This document shows positions 34,956 through 44,190 of a stretch of 64,000 bases of DNA, piece after piece. A model generated the notes under the pieces. The model worked only from the letters and a program-made list of their open reading frames with translations, had not been told where the DNA came from and ran no database searches. Within the stretch, counting starts at the first letter, position 1. The number at the start of each line of letters is the position of its first letter. Origin of the DNA: CAVZOY01 sp963777095 (GTDB lineage Bacteria > Actinomycetota > Actinomycetes > Mycobacteriales > Geodermatophilaceae); the NCBI GenBank assembly GCA_963777095.1, contig CAVZOY010000003.1, positions 124,001 to 188,000 on the forward strand, written 5' to 3'. The translations under genes and the position numbers were made by a program.

Positions 34956-35654
34956 TCAGGCGCCCAGAAGCCCCGCCTCGACGACCTCCGCTGTGACGCC
35001 GTGGCCGGCGAGCACGCCGGTGCCGTCCTCGACGGCCAGGACGGCGAGCAGCACGTGCTCCGGGCCGACGTGCTCGGCGCCCAGCCTCGACGCCTCGGCG
35101 AACCCCTGCTCGAGCGCGGCCTTCACGTGCGCCTCGAACGGGATCCTGTCCGGCACCGTCGCCGTCGCGGCGGGGAGGGTGGCCGACGCCGTCCGCCGGA
35201 CGTCGTCGATGGAGACGCCCTGCGAGGTCAGGATCTGCGCGGGGGTGCCGTCCGGGTCGGCGAGCAGGGCGAGGATCAGGTGCGTGATGCCGATGCTGTC
35301 GTTGCCGGCCGCGCGCGCCTCGTCCTGCGCACCGACGATCGCGGCGCGGGCGTGCTCGGTGAATCTGCTGAAGCCCTGGCTCGGGTCCAATGGGGGAGTC
35401 GACGACTCGGCTCGCCCGACGAAGCGCTTCTGCGCCGCCTGCTTGGTCACGCCCATGCTCTGGCCGATCTCCGACCAGGACGCCCCGGTGCGGCGCGCCT
35501 GGTCGACGAAGTGGCCGATCAGCGAGTCCGCGACGTCGCCGAGGTGTTCGGCCATCAGGACCGCGTCGCTCAGCCGGTCCAGGGGTCGGTCGTGGGCACC
35601 GGCGACCGCAGCGATCAGGTCGTCGAGACGGACGGGAGGGGTCGAGGACGTCAC
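34956..35654 (-). CDS. Clp_N-domain protein with N-terminal helix-turn-helix, candidate regulator
   Basis: A 232-residue protein. The N-terminal part (residues about 35-80) contains a helix-turn-helix, GASWSEIGQSMGVTKQAAQKRFV, in which recognition-helix residues are well spaced. The C-terminal half (about 90-230) carries two Clp_N-like repeats, FTEHARAAIVGAQDEARAAGND...ITHLILALL and FEAHVKAALEQGFAEASRLGAEHVGPEHVLLAVLA, as in the N-domain of ClpC but without any AAA module. Known Clp_N domains bind misfolded or arginine-phosphorylated clients, so a stress-sensing regulator is plausible inference. Two palindromes CGTCAACC-N3-GGTTGACG lie at and just upstream of its start. Confidence 0.8.
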   Translation of the reverse strand: MTSSTPPVRLDDLIAAVAGAHDRPLDRLSDAVLMAEHLGDVADSLIGHFVDQARRTGASWSEIGQSMGVTKQAAQKRFVGRAESSTPPLDPSQGFSRFTEHARAAIVGAQDEARAAGNDSIGITHLILALLADPDGTPAQILTSQGVSIDDVRRTASATLPAATATVPDRIPFEAHVKAALEQGFAEASRLGAEHVGPEHVLLAVLAVEDGTGVLAGHGVTAEVVEAGLLGA

Positions 35655-35680
35655 GCCGTCAACCTACGGTTGACGGCGTG
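35652..35680. promoter_or_regulatory. Operator 1: 13-bp-arm palindrome with core CGTCAACC-N3-GGTTGACG
   Basis: Perfect arms CACGCCGTCAACC and GGTTGACGGCGTG around TAC. It overlaps the ATG of the Clp_N gene (35652-35654). The core (35657-35675) recurs 28 bases away. Confidence 0.65.
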
Positions 35681-35684
35681 GTCC

Positions 35685-35703
35685 CGTCAACCCCGGGTTG
35701 ACG
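35685..35703. promoter_or_regulatory. Operator 2: second CGTCAACC-N3-GGTTGACG palindrome
   Basis: CGTCAACC, spacer CCG, GGTTGACG. It is identical in both arms to the core of operator 1 and lies between the divergent Clp_N and aldo-keto reductase genes, 60 bases before the latter's ATG. Confidence 0.65.
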
Positions 35704-35762
35704 ACGCTCGACAAGCACGAAACCCGCACGCACCGGTACCACCACACGGAGATGGGAATCCC

Positions 35763-36756
35763 ATGACGGAGACGCGCACGCTCGGGCAAGGCCTTTCGGT
35801 ATCGGCCCTGGGGCTCGGCTGCATGGGCATGAGCCAGAGCTACGGCCCGCTGCCCCCGCGCCAGGAGTCGGTCGACCTCATCCGGGCGGCCGTCGACCGC
35901 GGCGTCACCTTGTTCGACACCGCGGAGATCTACGGTCCGCACGACAACGAGGAGCTCGTCGGCGAGGCTCTCGGGCCTGTCCGCGACCGGGTGGCCATCG
36001 CCACCAAGTTCGGCTTCGCCTTCGACGCGGACGGCCGGGCGACCGGCGGTCTGTCGAGCCGTCCGGAGGACATCCGCCGGGCGGCGGACGGTTCGCTCCG
36101 GAGGCTGGGCATCGAGACGATCGACCTGTATCTACCAGCATCGCGTCGACCCGGCGGTGCCCATCGAGGACGTCGCCGGCGCGGTCAAGGACCTGATGGA
36201 TGCGGGCAAGGTCCGCCACTTCGGCCTCTCGGAGGCGGCACCGCACACCATCCGACGGGCCCACGCCGTCCAGCCGGTCACGGCGCTGCAGAGCGAGTAC
36301 TCCCTCTGGTTCCGGGAGCCGGAGAAGGAGATCCTGCCGACGCTCGCGGAACTGGGCATCGGGTTCGTGCCGTTCAGCCCGCTCGGCAAGGGCTTCCTCA
36401 CCGGAACCGTCGACGCCGCGACGTCCTTCGGCGAGGGCGACATCCGCAACTCCATCCCGCGGTTCGCGGAGGAGGCGCGGCAGGCCAACCAGGCGCTGGT
36501 CGACCTGCTGGCCGCGATCGCCGCGCGCAAGCAGGCGACGCCTGCCCAGATCGCGCTGGCCTGGCTGCTCGCGCAGCAGCCGTGGATCGTGCCGATCCCC
36601 GGGACCCGGAAGCTGACCCGGCTGGAGGAGAACCTCGGGTCGACGGGCGTCGAGCTGACGGCCGACGACCTGCGCGAGATCGAGGACGTCGCCGCGCGCA
36701 TCCAGGTGCAGGGCGACCGCTATCCCGAGCACCTCGAGCGCATGATCGATCGCTGA
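35763..36756 (+). CDS. Aldo/keto reductase (AKR13/YajO-like), one frame break
   Basis: An NADPH-dependent reductase of about 330 residues. N-terminal SALGLGCMGMSQSYGP and GVTLFDTAEIYGPHDNEELVGEAL provide catalytic Asp and Tyr, and VAIATKFGF the Lys. One base must be removed near 36133 (DLY followed by YQHRVDP, the catalytic His). The second half is DLMDAGKVRHFGLSEAAPHTI, LQSEYSLWFREPE, IGFVPFSPLGKGFLTG and IPGTRKLTRLEENLGS, the NADP-binding site. It is divergent from the Clp_N regulator, with twin palindromes between. Ends nine bases from the convergent serpin gene. Confidence 0.88.
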
Positions 36757-36765
36757 GGTCGCCGG

Positions 36766-38004
36766 TCATGCCGCCGGGTCGCGCACCACGGCGGTGAACA
36801 GCGGCGAGCGGGTCGCGGTGTCGGTGACCAGGAACAGGAATGGCCGGTCGAAGGTCACGACCTCCGCCGGGCCGGCCGACTCCGCCACCGCGATGCCGGT
36901 CGCCGCGGCCGCCTCGGTGCCCTGCTCGTCGACCTCGATGAAGGTTTTCTGCACCGCCTCGCTGAGCACCAGGTCCTGCTTGCCGAGGCCCGGGTAGTCG
37001 CCCACCGCGGGGAATCCGAGCGAGATCAGCGGGTCCACCAACGCATGCGTCTGCTCGATGGAGAGCTTCGGAAGCTCGACCCCGACGGGCGCCGGCGGGG
37101 CGGCGTCCAGTGCAGCGAGGTCGTCCACCTGCACGGCGCACGGGTCGGTGCCTTCCGGCGGGAGGACGGCGACGGCGGCGAGCGTGCCGTCGCGGTAGGG
37201 CAGCTCGACGGACTGCCAGCCGGCGGCGGAGCGCGCGTCTCCGGATCCGCCGCTCATCATGTCGACGGTCGACTCGCCGGTCGGCGCTTCGAACGGAGCC
37301 GACTGCGTGGCGGAGAACGGGGTCGCCCAGCGCGCCTTGAGGTGCAGGGCGTTGGTCAGCACGGCCACCGTGTCCGGACGGAGCGGATCCTCGAACAGGT
37401 CCTCGATGATCCCGGCGGTGTCGTCCTCGACCGTCGTGTTGATGCGGTCGGTCGCCCCCTCGGCGTCGCCGGCGAAGTCCAGCGACCGGACGTCGCTGTC
37501 GAACGCCGTGGCCAGGTCGTCCAGGTAGCCGGGCTCGGGCTCCAGCCCGGTCATGGTCCAGAGCCGGTTGGTCATCCGCAGCGAGTCGGGCGCGTCCTCG
37601 TCGTCGAGGTCCCCGTCGTAGGACAACTCGGCCAGTGCGCGGGTGTGCTCGCGCGCCGCGGCCACGAGGTCCGCCGACCACTCCGGCAGGTGCAGCATCC
37701 CGCCGATCGCCTCCGCCGCTCCGCCGCCGGCTGCTGGGTACAGCAGGCTCAGCGCCTCGGCGGCGGACGTCGCCGAGACCAGGACGTTGCCGTCGGCCGG
37801 CGATCCGCACACCGTGTGCAGCAGGTCGACGCCGAACGCCGTCTGCGCGGCCGTGACGTCCCGCGCCGTCAGGCTGCCGAGCGACACCGCGCGCGCCTCA
37901 CCACGGTGCATGTCGGGCGTCGCGCCCGCCGTACCGCAGGCGGCGAGCGCCCCGACGGCGCCCACGGCGACGGCGCGGAGGGTGGTCCTGCTCGATCCGG
38001 TCAT
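36766..38004 (-). CDS. Serpin-family serine protease inhibitor, predicted lipoprotein
   Basis: A 412-residue serpin starting at ATG 38004. The signal sequence ends LAACGTAG, a lipobox with Cys at residue 23. The serpin fold is clear: FGVDLLHTVCG, NVLVSATSAAEALSLLYPAAGG, NRLWTM, VLTNALHLKARWATPF, and the hinge plus reactive loop EVDEQGTEAAAATGIAVAE. The short alanine-rich hinge is the sign of an inhibitory serpin. PFLFLVTDTATRSPLFTAVV is the normal C-terminus. The scissile bond cannot be fixed by eye. It probably protects the cell surface from proteases. Divergent from the SRPBCC gene. Confidence 0.9.
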   Translation of the reverse strand: MTGSSRTTLRAVAVGAVGALAACGTAGATPDMHRGEARAVSLGSLTARDVTAAQTAFGVDLLHTVCGSPADGNVLVSATSAAEALSLLYPAAGGGAAEAIGGMLHLPEWSADLVAAAREHTRALAELSYDGDLDDEDAPDSLRMTNRLWTMTGLEPEPGYLDDLATAFDSDVRSLDFAGDAEGATDRINTTVEDDTAGIIEDLFEDPLRPDTVAVLTNALHLKARWATPFSATQSAPFEAPTGESTVDMMSGGSGDARSAAGWQSVELPYRDGTLAAVAVLPPEGTDPCAVQVDDLAALDAAPPAPVGVELPKLSIEQTHALVDPLISLGFPAVGDYPGLGKQDLVLSEAVQKTFIEVDEQGTEAAAATGIAVAESAGPAEVVTFDRPFLFLVTDTATRSPLFTAVVRDPAA

Positions 38005-38092
38005 GCTCCTCAGACGGTGCGACGGCCGCGACCGGTTCCGGGAGTCGGTCGGGAGACAATCGAGGCGACGAAGCCTCGAGCGAGGAGGGGCC

Positions 38093-38542
38093 GTGGCCGG
38101 CGAGGTCGACGTGCGCACCGAGACGGTCATCCGGCGTCCGGTCGAGGAGGTCGCCGGCTATGCCGGCGACCCGGGCAACGCCCCCGAGTGGTACGCGAAC
38201 ATCCGCAGCGTCGAGTGGCTGACGCCGCCGCCGGTCGGCGTCGGCAGCCGCCTGGCGTTCGTCGCGACGTTCCTCGGCCGGCGGCTCGCCTACACCTACG
38301 AGGTCGTGGACCTGGAGCCCGGCAGCCGCCTCGTCATGCGGACGGCGGACGGCCCGTTCCCGATGGAGACCACCTACCTGTGGGAGCCGACCGAGGACGG
38401 CGCCACGCGGATGACGCTGCGCAACCGGGGCCGCCCCAGCGGCTTCGCGCGCGTCACCGCTCCGGCGATGGCCGGGGCCATGCGCCGCGCGAACACCGCC
38501 GACCTCGACCGGCTCAAGGCGTTGCTCGAGGCCCGCGCCTAA
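38093..38542 (+). CDS. SRPBCC-family (START/Bet v1-like) protein
   Basis: A 149-residue helix-grip protein: VDVRTETVIRRPVEEVAGYAGDPGNAPEWY at the start, then the beta-sheet with GSRLAFVATFLGRRLAYTYEVVDLEPGSRLVMRTADGPFPM. It ends with a long C-terminal helix (GAMRRANTADLDRLKALLEA). This is the polyketide cyclase/dehydrase-like fold that binds hydrophobic ligands; its ligand is unknown. GTG 38093 has ribosome site GAGGAGG. The 3' end overlaps the convergent PHP-like gene by four bases. Confidence 0.87.
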   Translation: MAGEVDVRTETVIRRPVEEVAGYAGDPGNAPEWYANIRSVEWLTPPPVGVGSRLAFVATFLGRRLAYTYEVVDLEPGSRLVMRTADGPFPMETTYLWEPTEDGATRMTLRNRGRPSGFARVTAPAMAGAMRRANTADLDRLKALLEARA

Positions 38543-40443
38543 CCGGTGACCAGACGGTCGGCCGGCACGCCCCCGGTCGGCTGAGTGCGCAGCGCCCAGG
38601 CGGGCTGGCCGAAGCCGACCACCGCGCCGGACGAGTCGACCACCTGCAGTCGCACGAAGCAGTCGGTCGCGGTGTCGATCGACACCGTGGCCGAGCCGGC
38701 GAGGTCGGTGGCACCGAGCGTGCGGACGACGGAGGTGTTCGGCACCGGTGACGCGGTGCCCGCGTAGTCGACCGCTCCGCGGAGCACCTGCACGCCGCCA
38801 CCGGCCGGCAGCCCCGTGACGTCGACGTGCAGCGTGCGCGAGGTGGCGCTGCCCACGAGGGCCGAGCCCATCGGGGCGTCGTCCAGGGCCATGTCGATCG
38901 CGCCGGAGAAGGCACCGAGCAGGCCGACATACGACCGGCCCGCGCGGAACGCGTCGAGCAGCGCGGCCTCGGACAGCGTCGACGTCCACGCCCCGGTCCA
39001 GAAGCGGTTGGTCTGCTTGCCCCAGTTCTGCCCGGAGTGGTCGTCGGAGACGCCGTTGCCGGTGACGAACAGGGCGTTGCGGCTGACCGCGTCCCAGGCG
39101 GCGAGGTGCGCGGCGAGCGTGCCGTTGGTGCCCTTGCTCGCGTAGCCGACCTCGAGCAGGTCGGCGCCGTCGAGCGCGGTGGAGATCAGGTCGAGCGCGA
39201 CGCCCTGCGCGGTGATGTTCGAGTCGCCGTCGCCGGGCTTGAACGGGTGGTTGATGCTCACCAGCCCGCCGAGGCCGTGCACATGGTCGACGACGTCGGG
39301 CCGGATGCCGTCGTTGCTCGCCCCGAGGCTGGTCAGCGGCCCGTAGTCGAACGGCGTCGGCGGCCCGCCGTACTGGTTGAGGTGCGGTCCGAGGGAGATC
39401 TCGCTGCCGTTGAGGCCGAGCACGCCGGGGACGACGCCCGCGTAGTGCGCCAGCAGGGCGCTCTCGACGCCGAGCGCGTCGTAGCCGGCCTGCTCGGCGA
39501 ACCGCAGGTAGCCGAAGAAGTACTCGGCGAACGACTTGCGCCGGGACGCGGCGTGGAACTCGATCTCGTTGAGCGAGTTGTCGTCGGGCCGGACGTCGGT
39601 CCAGATCACGGCGGCGTCGGCCCGCGGGTCGAGGGTGACCGTCTGCCAGGCGCCTGCCGTGACGGGCACGTCGACGAACCCCGACAGCCCCGAGGCGCTC
39701 CGGGTCCGGGTCGTCACGTCGGTCCGCAGCCGGTAGGTGAGCGTGAGGACGCCGGCCGGCCGGGTGCCCGAACCCGGGTGGAACGACAGGCGGAGCAGCA
39801 CCTCGCCCCAGGCGTTGATCCCGCTGCGCGAGGGCAGCACGTCGAACACGATGGTGCGGCCGGAGATGCGGCCGCGGAAGTTCGCGCGCGAGGAGCCCTC
39901 GGCGGCGACCCGATTGCGTGCGGTCGCCGTCCCGGTGCCCGTGCTGGTGGCCCGCATGCGCAGCGACCCCTTGCGGGTCGCCGGGTCGTTCTCGCTGACC
40001 GGCGAGGTGACCAACGTGCCGCCGCCGCCGGTGGCGAGCGGGCCCACGGCGGCCATCTTCGGCACGTTCCAGGTGCCGCCGAACTGCGTCTCGCCGGCGG
40101 TGAACGAGTAGGTCCGCCGGAACAGCAGCCGGTGCCGGCGCCAGTCGTGGTCGGTGAACCAGGCGACGTCGAAGCCGTTGGTGGCGGCCTGTCCGAGCTG
40201 CGCCCGCACGCTGCCGACGCCCTCGGACGCCGAGGCGTGCAGGTGCATCGCCAGCGCTCGGGCGGTCAGCCCGTCGGCGGTGGTGGCCCGTGCGCCCAGC
40301 GGCGCGGCGGCGGCACGGCGCGGGGAGGCCAGGCCGGCGACCGCGGCCAGGGCCACCGCCCCCTGCAGCACCTGGCGGCGGGACAGCCGCGAGAGCAGGC
40401 CCGACGGCGCTGCCTCGTGCAGGTGTTCGTGCTCGTCGCACAT
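38539..40443 (-). CDS. Tat-exported PHP-like (CehA/McbA-type) metallohydrolase, paralogue 1
   Basis: A 634-residue protein. The twin-arginine-type signal SRRQVLQGAVALAAVAG ends in AAAAP. A PHP-like active site is distributed along the chain: MHLHASASEGVGS, WFTDHDWRRHRLL, GSEISLGPHLNQYGG, SINHPFKP and GVSDDHSG. These His/Asp clusters are the metal-binding motifs of polymerase-and-histidinol-phosphatase domains. A beta-rich insert (about 150-300) and a C-terminal beta domain (about 500-634) flank it. The substrate is unknown; related CehA/McbA hydrolases cleave carbaryl and other esters. It is followed upstream by a paralogue of the same layout. Confidence 0.82.
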   Translation of the reverse strand: MCDEHEHLHEAAPSGLLSRLSRRQVLQGAVALAAVAGLASPRRAAAAPLGARATTADGLTARALAMHLHASASEGVGSVRAQLGQAATNGFDVAWFTDHDWRRHRLLFRRTYSFTAGETQFGGTWNVPKMAAVGPLATGGGGTLVTSPVSENDPATRKGSLRMRATSTGTGTATARNRVAAEGSSRANFRGRISGRTIVFDVLPSRSGINAWGEVLLRLSFHPGSGTRPAGVLTLTYRLRTDVTTRTRSASGLSGFVDVPVTAGAWQTVTLDPRADAAVIWTDVRPDDNSLNEIEFHAASRRKSFAEYFFGYLRFAEQAGYDALGVESALLAHYAGVVPGVLGLNGSEISLGPHLNQYGGPPTPFDYGPLTSLGASNDGIRPDVVDHVHGLGGLVSINHPFKPGDGDSNITAQGVALDLISTALDGADLLEVGYASKGTNGTLAAHLAAWDAVSRNALFVTGNGVSDDHSGQNWGKQTNRFWTGAWTSTLSEAALLDAFRAGRSYVGLLGAFSGAIDMALDDAPMGSALVGSATSRTLHVDVTGLPAGGGVQVLRGAVDYAGTASPVPNTSVVRTLGATDLAGSATVSIDTATDCFVRLQVVDSSGAVVGFGQPAWALRTQPTGGVPADRLVTG

Positions 40444-40574
40444 CGACGTGTTCCTCCTCGGTGCCCCCGTGTCCCGCTCACCGTGCGAACCGGCGTCGAG
40501 CGGGACAGAGCCTCGCCGACAGACGGCCGACGAGCAAGGGTTCCGCGGGTGATCTACCTGGTCGGGGCGCAGAT

Positions 40575-42458
40575 TCAGCCGGCGCGGCGGCGTTCCGGCA
40601 CGCCCTGTGACGGCTCGTCGCTCAGCAGCCAGATCGGCTGCCCGTACGCGACGACCCCGCCCGATGCGTCCGTCACCTGGAGCCGGTGGAAGCAGTCGCC
40701 GTCGACGTCCAGGGCCACCTCGCCGGCGCGCGACAGGTCCGCGGCACCGAGCGTGCGCACCACCGTCGTCCCGGGGGTGGGGTCCGCCGTCCCGGGACGG
40801 TCCACCGGTCCGCGCACGAGCTCGACGGCACCGCCGTCCGGCAGGCCGGTCACGTCGATCCGCAGGGTCCGTCCCCGTCGCGAGCCCACCACGACCGACC
40901 CCATCGGGACCGAGTCGTCGAGGGACATGTCGATCGTTCCGCCGAACGAGCCGAGGTAGCCGACGTAGACCCGGCCGCGGCCGAACGCGTCGAGCAGGGC
41001 CGGCTGGCTGACCTCGCGCGTCCAGGCGGCGGTGTAGTACCGGTTGCCCTTGGTCTCCCAGCCCTGGCCGCTGTGGTCGTCGGATGCGCCGTTGCCGGTG
41101 AGGAAGAGGCCATTGCGGCTGAGCGTGTCCCACAGTGCGAGCTGCGGTCCGACGACCTCGGGACCGCCCCGGCCCCAGCCGACCTCGATCATGTCGGCGG
41201 TCGTGCGCTGCGCGAGCAGATGCGTAGCCCTGACGCTGGGGTGGCTGATGGAGGCCAGGCCACCGGCGGCGTGGATGTGGTCGACCACCGACGGGATCTC
41301 GTCGGGGGTGGGCTTGTCGCCGAAGCGGCGGATCGCGCCGTAGTCGTACGGCGCCTGCTCGCCGCCGTACTGGTTCACGTGCGGGCCGAGCGAGATCTCG
41401 CTGCCGACGATCCCGAGCACGCCCGGCACCGTCTCCGCGTACCGGGCGACCAGTGCGTTCTCGACCCCGACGGCGTCGTACCCCTCCTGCTCCTCGATCC
41501 GCAGATGCCCGAAGCAGACGTCGGCGGGGGCGCCGCCCACGCTCACCCCGCGGAACACGATGTCGTGCAGCGAGTGGTCGCGGGCGTCCATGTCGCGGAA
41601 GAGCTCGGCGAGGTCGGCGGTCGGGTCGAGCGTCACCTCCGACCAGCGGCCGGCCGGCACCGGGACGTCGACGACCCCGGTCAGGCCGTCGCGGGCCATG
41701 CTCCGGCTGCGGGCGTCGGTGCGGAGGCGGTAGCGGACGCCGTAGACGCCGGCGGGCCGGCTCCCGATCGACGGGTGGTGGCTGAGCGAGACCAGCACCT
41801 CGCCCCAGGCATCCGGGCCGGCGGTGACGGGGAGGACGTCGAGCAGCAGCATCCGCCCGGCCATCCGGCCGCGCTGGTTGATGCGCGACCCGCCCCGGGC
41901 GTCGATCGCGTAGCCGACGACGCCGACGTCCCCGGCTCCGGTCGCGCGGATGCGGAGGCTCGCCTTGGGCGACGCCGGGTCGGCGGGGCTGACCGGGTCG
42001 GTCACGACGCTGCCGCCGCTGCCGGCGGTGAGGGCACCCGAGTCCTCGCCCCGGCGGAGGTGCCACGCACCGCCGAACTGGACCTCGTTCGGCACGAACG
42101 AGTAGGTGCGGCGGAAGAGCAGGCGCCGCCGTCGCCAGTCGTGCTCGGTGAACCAGGCGACGTCGTACCCGTGGCGCTGGGCCTCGACCAGGTGCGCGTG
42201 CACGCTGCCCTGGCCCTCGGACCCCGATGCGTGCAGGTGCATGGCGGCGATGCGCGCCTCGAGCCGGTCGACGCTCGGGGATCGGGGCGCGAGGGGAACG
42301 GTGGGGCTGGGCAGGGCACTCGCGCGCGGAGGGGCCTTCGGCGAGGTGCAGCCGGCCAGCGCGGCCAGGGCGACCATGCCCTGCAGCACGGTGCGGCGCG
42401 TGAGCTGCGGGGGGCCGCCGGGGACGGAGTCGTGCGGGTGCGCGTCGTCGTCACACAT
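40575..42458 (-). CDS. Exported PHP-like metallohydrolase, paralogue 2 (Tat- or lipoprotein-type)
   Basis: A 627-residue tandem paralogue of the gene at 38539-40443. It begins MCDDDAHPHD like its neighbour's MCDEHEHLHE. The signal TRRTVLQGMVALAALAGC combines twin Arg with a lipobox Cys, so it may be a Tat-exported lipoprotein. Active-site clusters are MHLHASGSEGQGS, WFTEHDWRRRRLL, GSEISLGPHVNQYGG, SISHPSVR and GASDDHSGQGW. DHDWRR is changed to EHDWRR and NHP to SHP. The divergent membrane cyclase starts 150 bases away. The histidine-rich first ten residues are shared by both copies. Confidence 0.82.
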   Translation of the reverse strand: MCDDDAHPHDSVPGGPPQLTRRTVLQGMVALAALAGCTSPKAPPRASALPSPTVPLAPRSPSVDRLEARIAAMHLHASGSEGQGSVHAHLVEAQRHGYDVAWFTEHDWRRRRLLFRRTYSFVPNEVQFGGAWHLRRGEDSGALTAGSGGSVVTDPVSPADPASPKASLRIRATGAGDVGVVGYAIDARGGSRINQRGRMAGRMLLLDVLPVTAGPDAWGEVLVSLSHHPSIGSRPAGVYGVRYRLRTDARSRSMARDGLTGVVDVPVPAGRWSEVTLDPTADLAELFRDMDARDHSLHDIVFRGVSVGGAPADVCFGHLRIEEQEGYDAVGVENALVARYAETVPGVLGIVGSEISLGPHVNQYGGEQAPYDYGAIRRFGDKPTPDEIPSVVDHIHAAGGLASISHPSVRATHLLAQRTTADMIEVGWGRGGPEVVGPQLALWDTLSRNGLFLTGNGASDDHSGQGWETKGNRYYTAAWTREVSQPALLDAFGRGRVYVGYLGSFGGTIDMSLDDSVPMGSVVVGSRRGRTLRIDVTGLPDGGAVELVRGPVDRPGTADPTPGTTVVRTLGAADLSRAGEVALDVDGDCFHRLQVTDASGGVVAYGQPIWLLSDEPSQGVPERRRAG

Positions 42459-42608
42459 GACGCGAGCCCTCCCCGTCCCCCGAGTACCGCGGTGCGGCCG
42501 GGCGATCATCCCATCGGCGGAGGCCCGCGGGTTCCGACGCGGCCGTGCCGCGTCACCCGTCCGGGCGGCTGCGCGGGCAGTGTCGGCGTGCTCCGCGATC
42601 ATGAGCGC

Positions 42609-44119
42609 ATGACGTCGTCCGCTGGGCCCGGCCGGACGCCGGTGCGCCAGTGGACGGAGTGGGCGCCGGGTGCGCGCCTCGCGGTCCCGGTCATCGTCCT
42701 GCTGGTCGTGCTGGCGAACCTCCTCGGCGTCGCCACGGTGACGCTGTTGCTGCTCGGTGTGGACGACGGCAGCTCGGCCGGCCGGACGCCGGTGCTGCTC
42801 GCCGCCGCGGCCTACCTGCTGGTGACGCTGCCGGTCGGCACCCTGCTCGGCGTGCGGCGCCAGCGCGGCACCGAGCGGTGGCTGGTGGCGGGCCGCGCGC
42901 CGACGGTTCCGGAGGCGCGACGGGCGCTGCGGGTCCCGGTCGAGGCCGGCGGGGCAGCGGCGCTCACCTGGCTGGCAGGGGCGCTGTTGGTCGGCGGCGT
43001 CGCCGCGGCGTCGTTCCCGGACCCGCGGGTGGGCTGGCGGATCGGCGTCGCGACGGTGCTGGGCGGCATCGTGACCGCCGGCCTGACCTACCTGCTCGTC
43101 GCGCGCGCGGCCCGCACGGTGACCGCACGGGCGCTTGCCGCGCACCCGCCGTCCGGACGGCTCGCGCTCGGCGTCCGGCCGCGGCTGCTGCTCACCTGGG
43201 CCGTGACCAGCGGGGTGCCGCTGGTCGGCCTCGTGCTGCTCTACCTCGACCCGACGAACCCGCGCGGGCCCGGCCGCACCGTCGTGATGTCCCTCGCCCT
43301 GGTGGCCATCGCCGTCGGCGGGCTGGCGACGCTGCTGAGCGCCCGCGCCGTCGGCCAGCCGCTGCGGCACCTGCGGCAGGTGGTCGGCCGGGTGGGGGAG
43401 GGGGACTACGGCGCGCGGGTCGAGGTCGACGACGCCGGCGAGATCGGGCTGCTGCAGGAGGGCGTCAACTCGATGGCCGCCGGGCTCGCCGAGCGGGAGC
43501 GGCTGCGCGACCTGTTCGGCCGGCACGTCGGCACGACCGTCGCACAGCGCGCGCTGGACGAGGGGGTGTCCCTGGCGGGAGAGCAGCGGACCGTCGCGAC
43601 CCTGTTCGTCGACATCGCCGGGTCGACGTCGCTGGTGCGGCGCACCGGGGCGGAGCAGATGGTCGGGCTGCTCAACCGGTTCTTCGCCGTCGTCGTCGAC
43701 ACCGTCGAGGACGAGGGCGGGCTGGTGAACAAGTTCGAGGGCGATGCGGCGCTGTGCATCTTCGGTGCGCCCACCGAGCACGCGGACCCGGCGGGTGCCG
43801 CGCTGCGCGCCGCCCGGCGGATCTGCGACGCCGTGGCCGACGCCGGGGAGGTCGACGTCGGGATCGGCGTCTCCTGCGGCCGGGTGTGGGCCGGTCAGGT
43901 GGGCGCGGCGAGTCGGCTCGAGTACACGGTCATCGGCGATCCGGTGAACGAGGCGGCGCGGCTGACCGAACTCGCCAAGGAGCACCCGGGCCGGGCGGTG
44001 GCCAGCGAGAACCGTGCGGGCGGCGCCCCCGGCCGAGCGGGCGTCGTGGACGCCCGACGGCGAGATCGTGCTGCGCGGCAGACGAGCCGACCCGCACCTG
44101 GGTGCGCGCCGGCAGCTGA
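42609..44119 (+). CDS. Membrane-bound class III adenylyl cyclase with HAMP domain, two frame breaks near the end
   Basis: A polytopic N-terminal module of about six helices (VPVIVLLVVLANLLGV, PVLLAAAAYLLVTLPVG and others). A HAMP linker RAVGQPLRHLRQVVGRVGEG and a cyclase domain from about residue 320 follow. Catalytic residues are complete: Asp in LFVDIAGSTSL, purine-specifying Lys in VNKFEGDAALCIFG, Asp in TVIGDPVNEAARL with the Asn and Arg. The design matches mycobacterial Rv1318c-Rv1320c. Two one-base insertions near 44010 and 44090 shift the last 35 residues; corrected, it ends RTWVRAGS at 44119. It makes cAMP at the membrane. Confidence 0.87.
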
Positions 44120-44190
44120 GACGGCGGGACGGGGGCATCCCTTCTCGGAACTGGACCGATCCCATACGCTGCCGGGCCGGAGGAGGCCCC

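Noticed and set aside
38539..42458. The PHP-like paralogues as DNA polymerase PHP or histidinol phosphatases
   Set aside because: Both carry export signals and large beta-rich inserts that are not present in those cytoplasmic enzymes.
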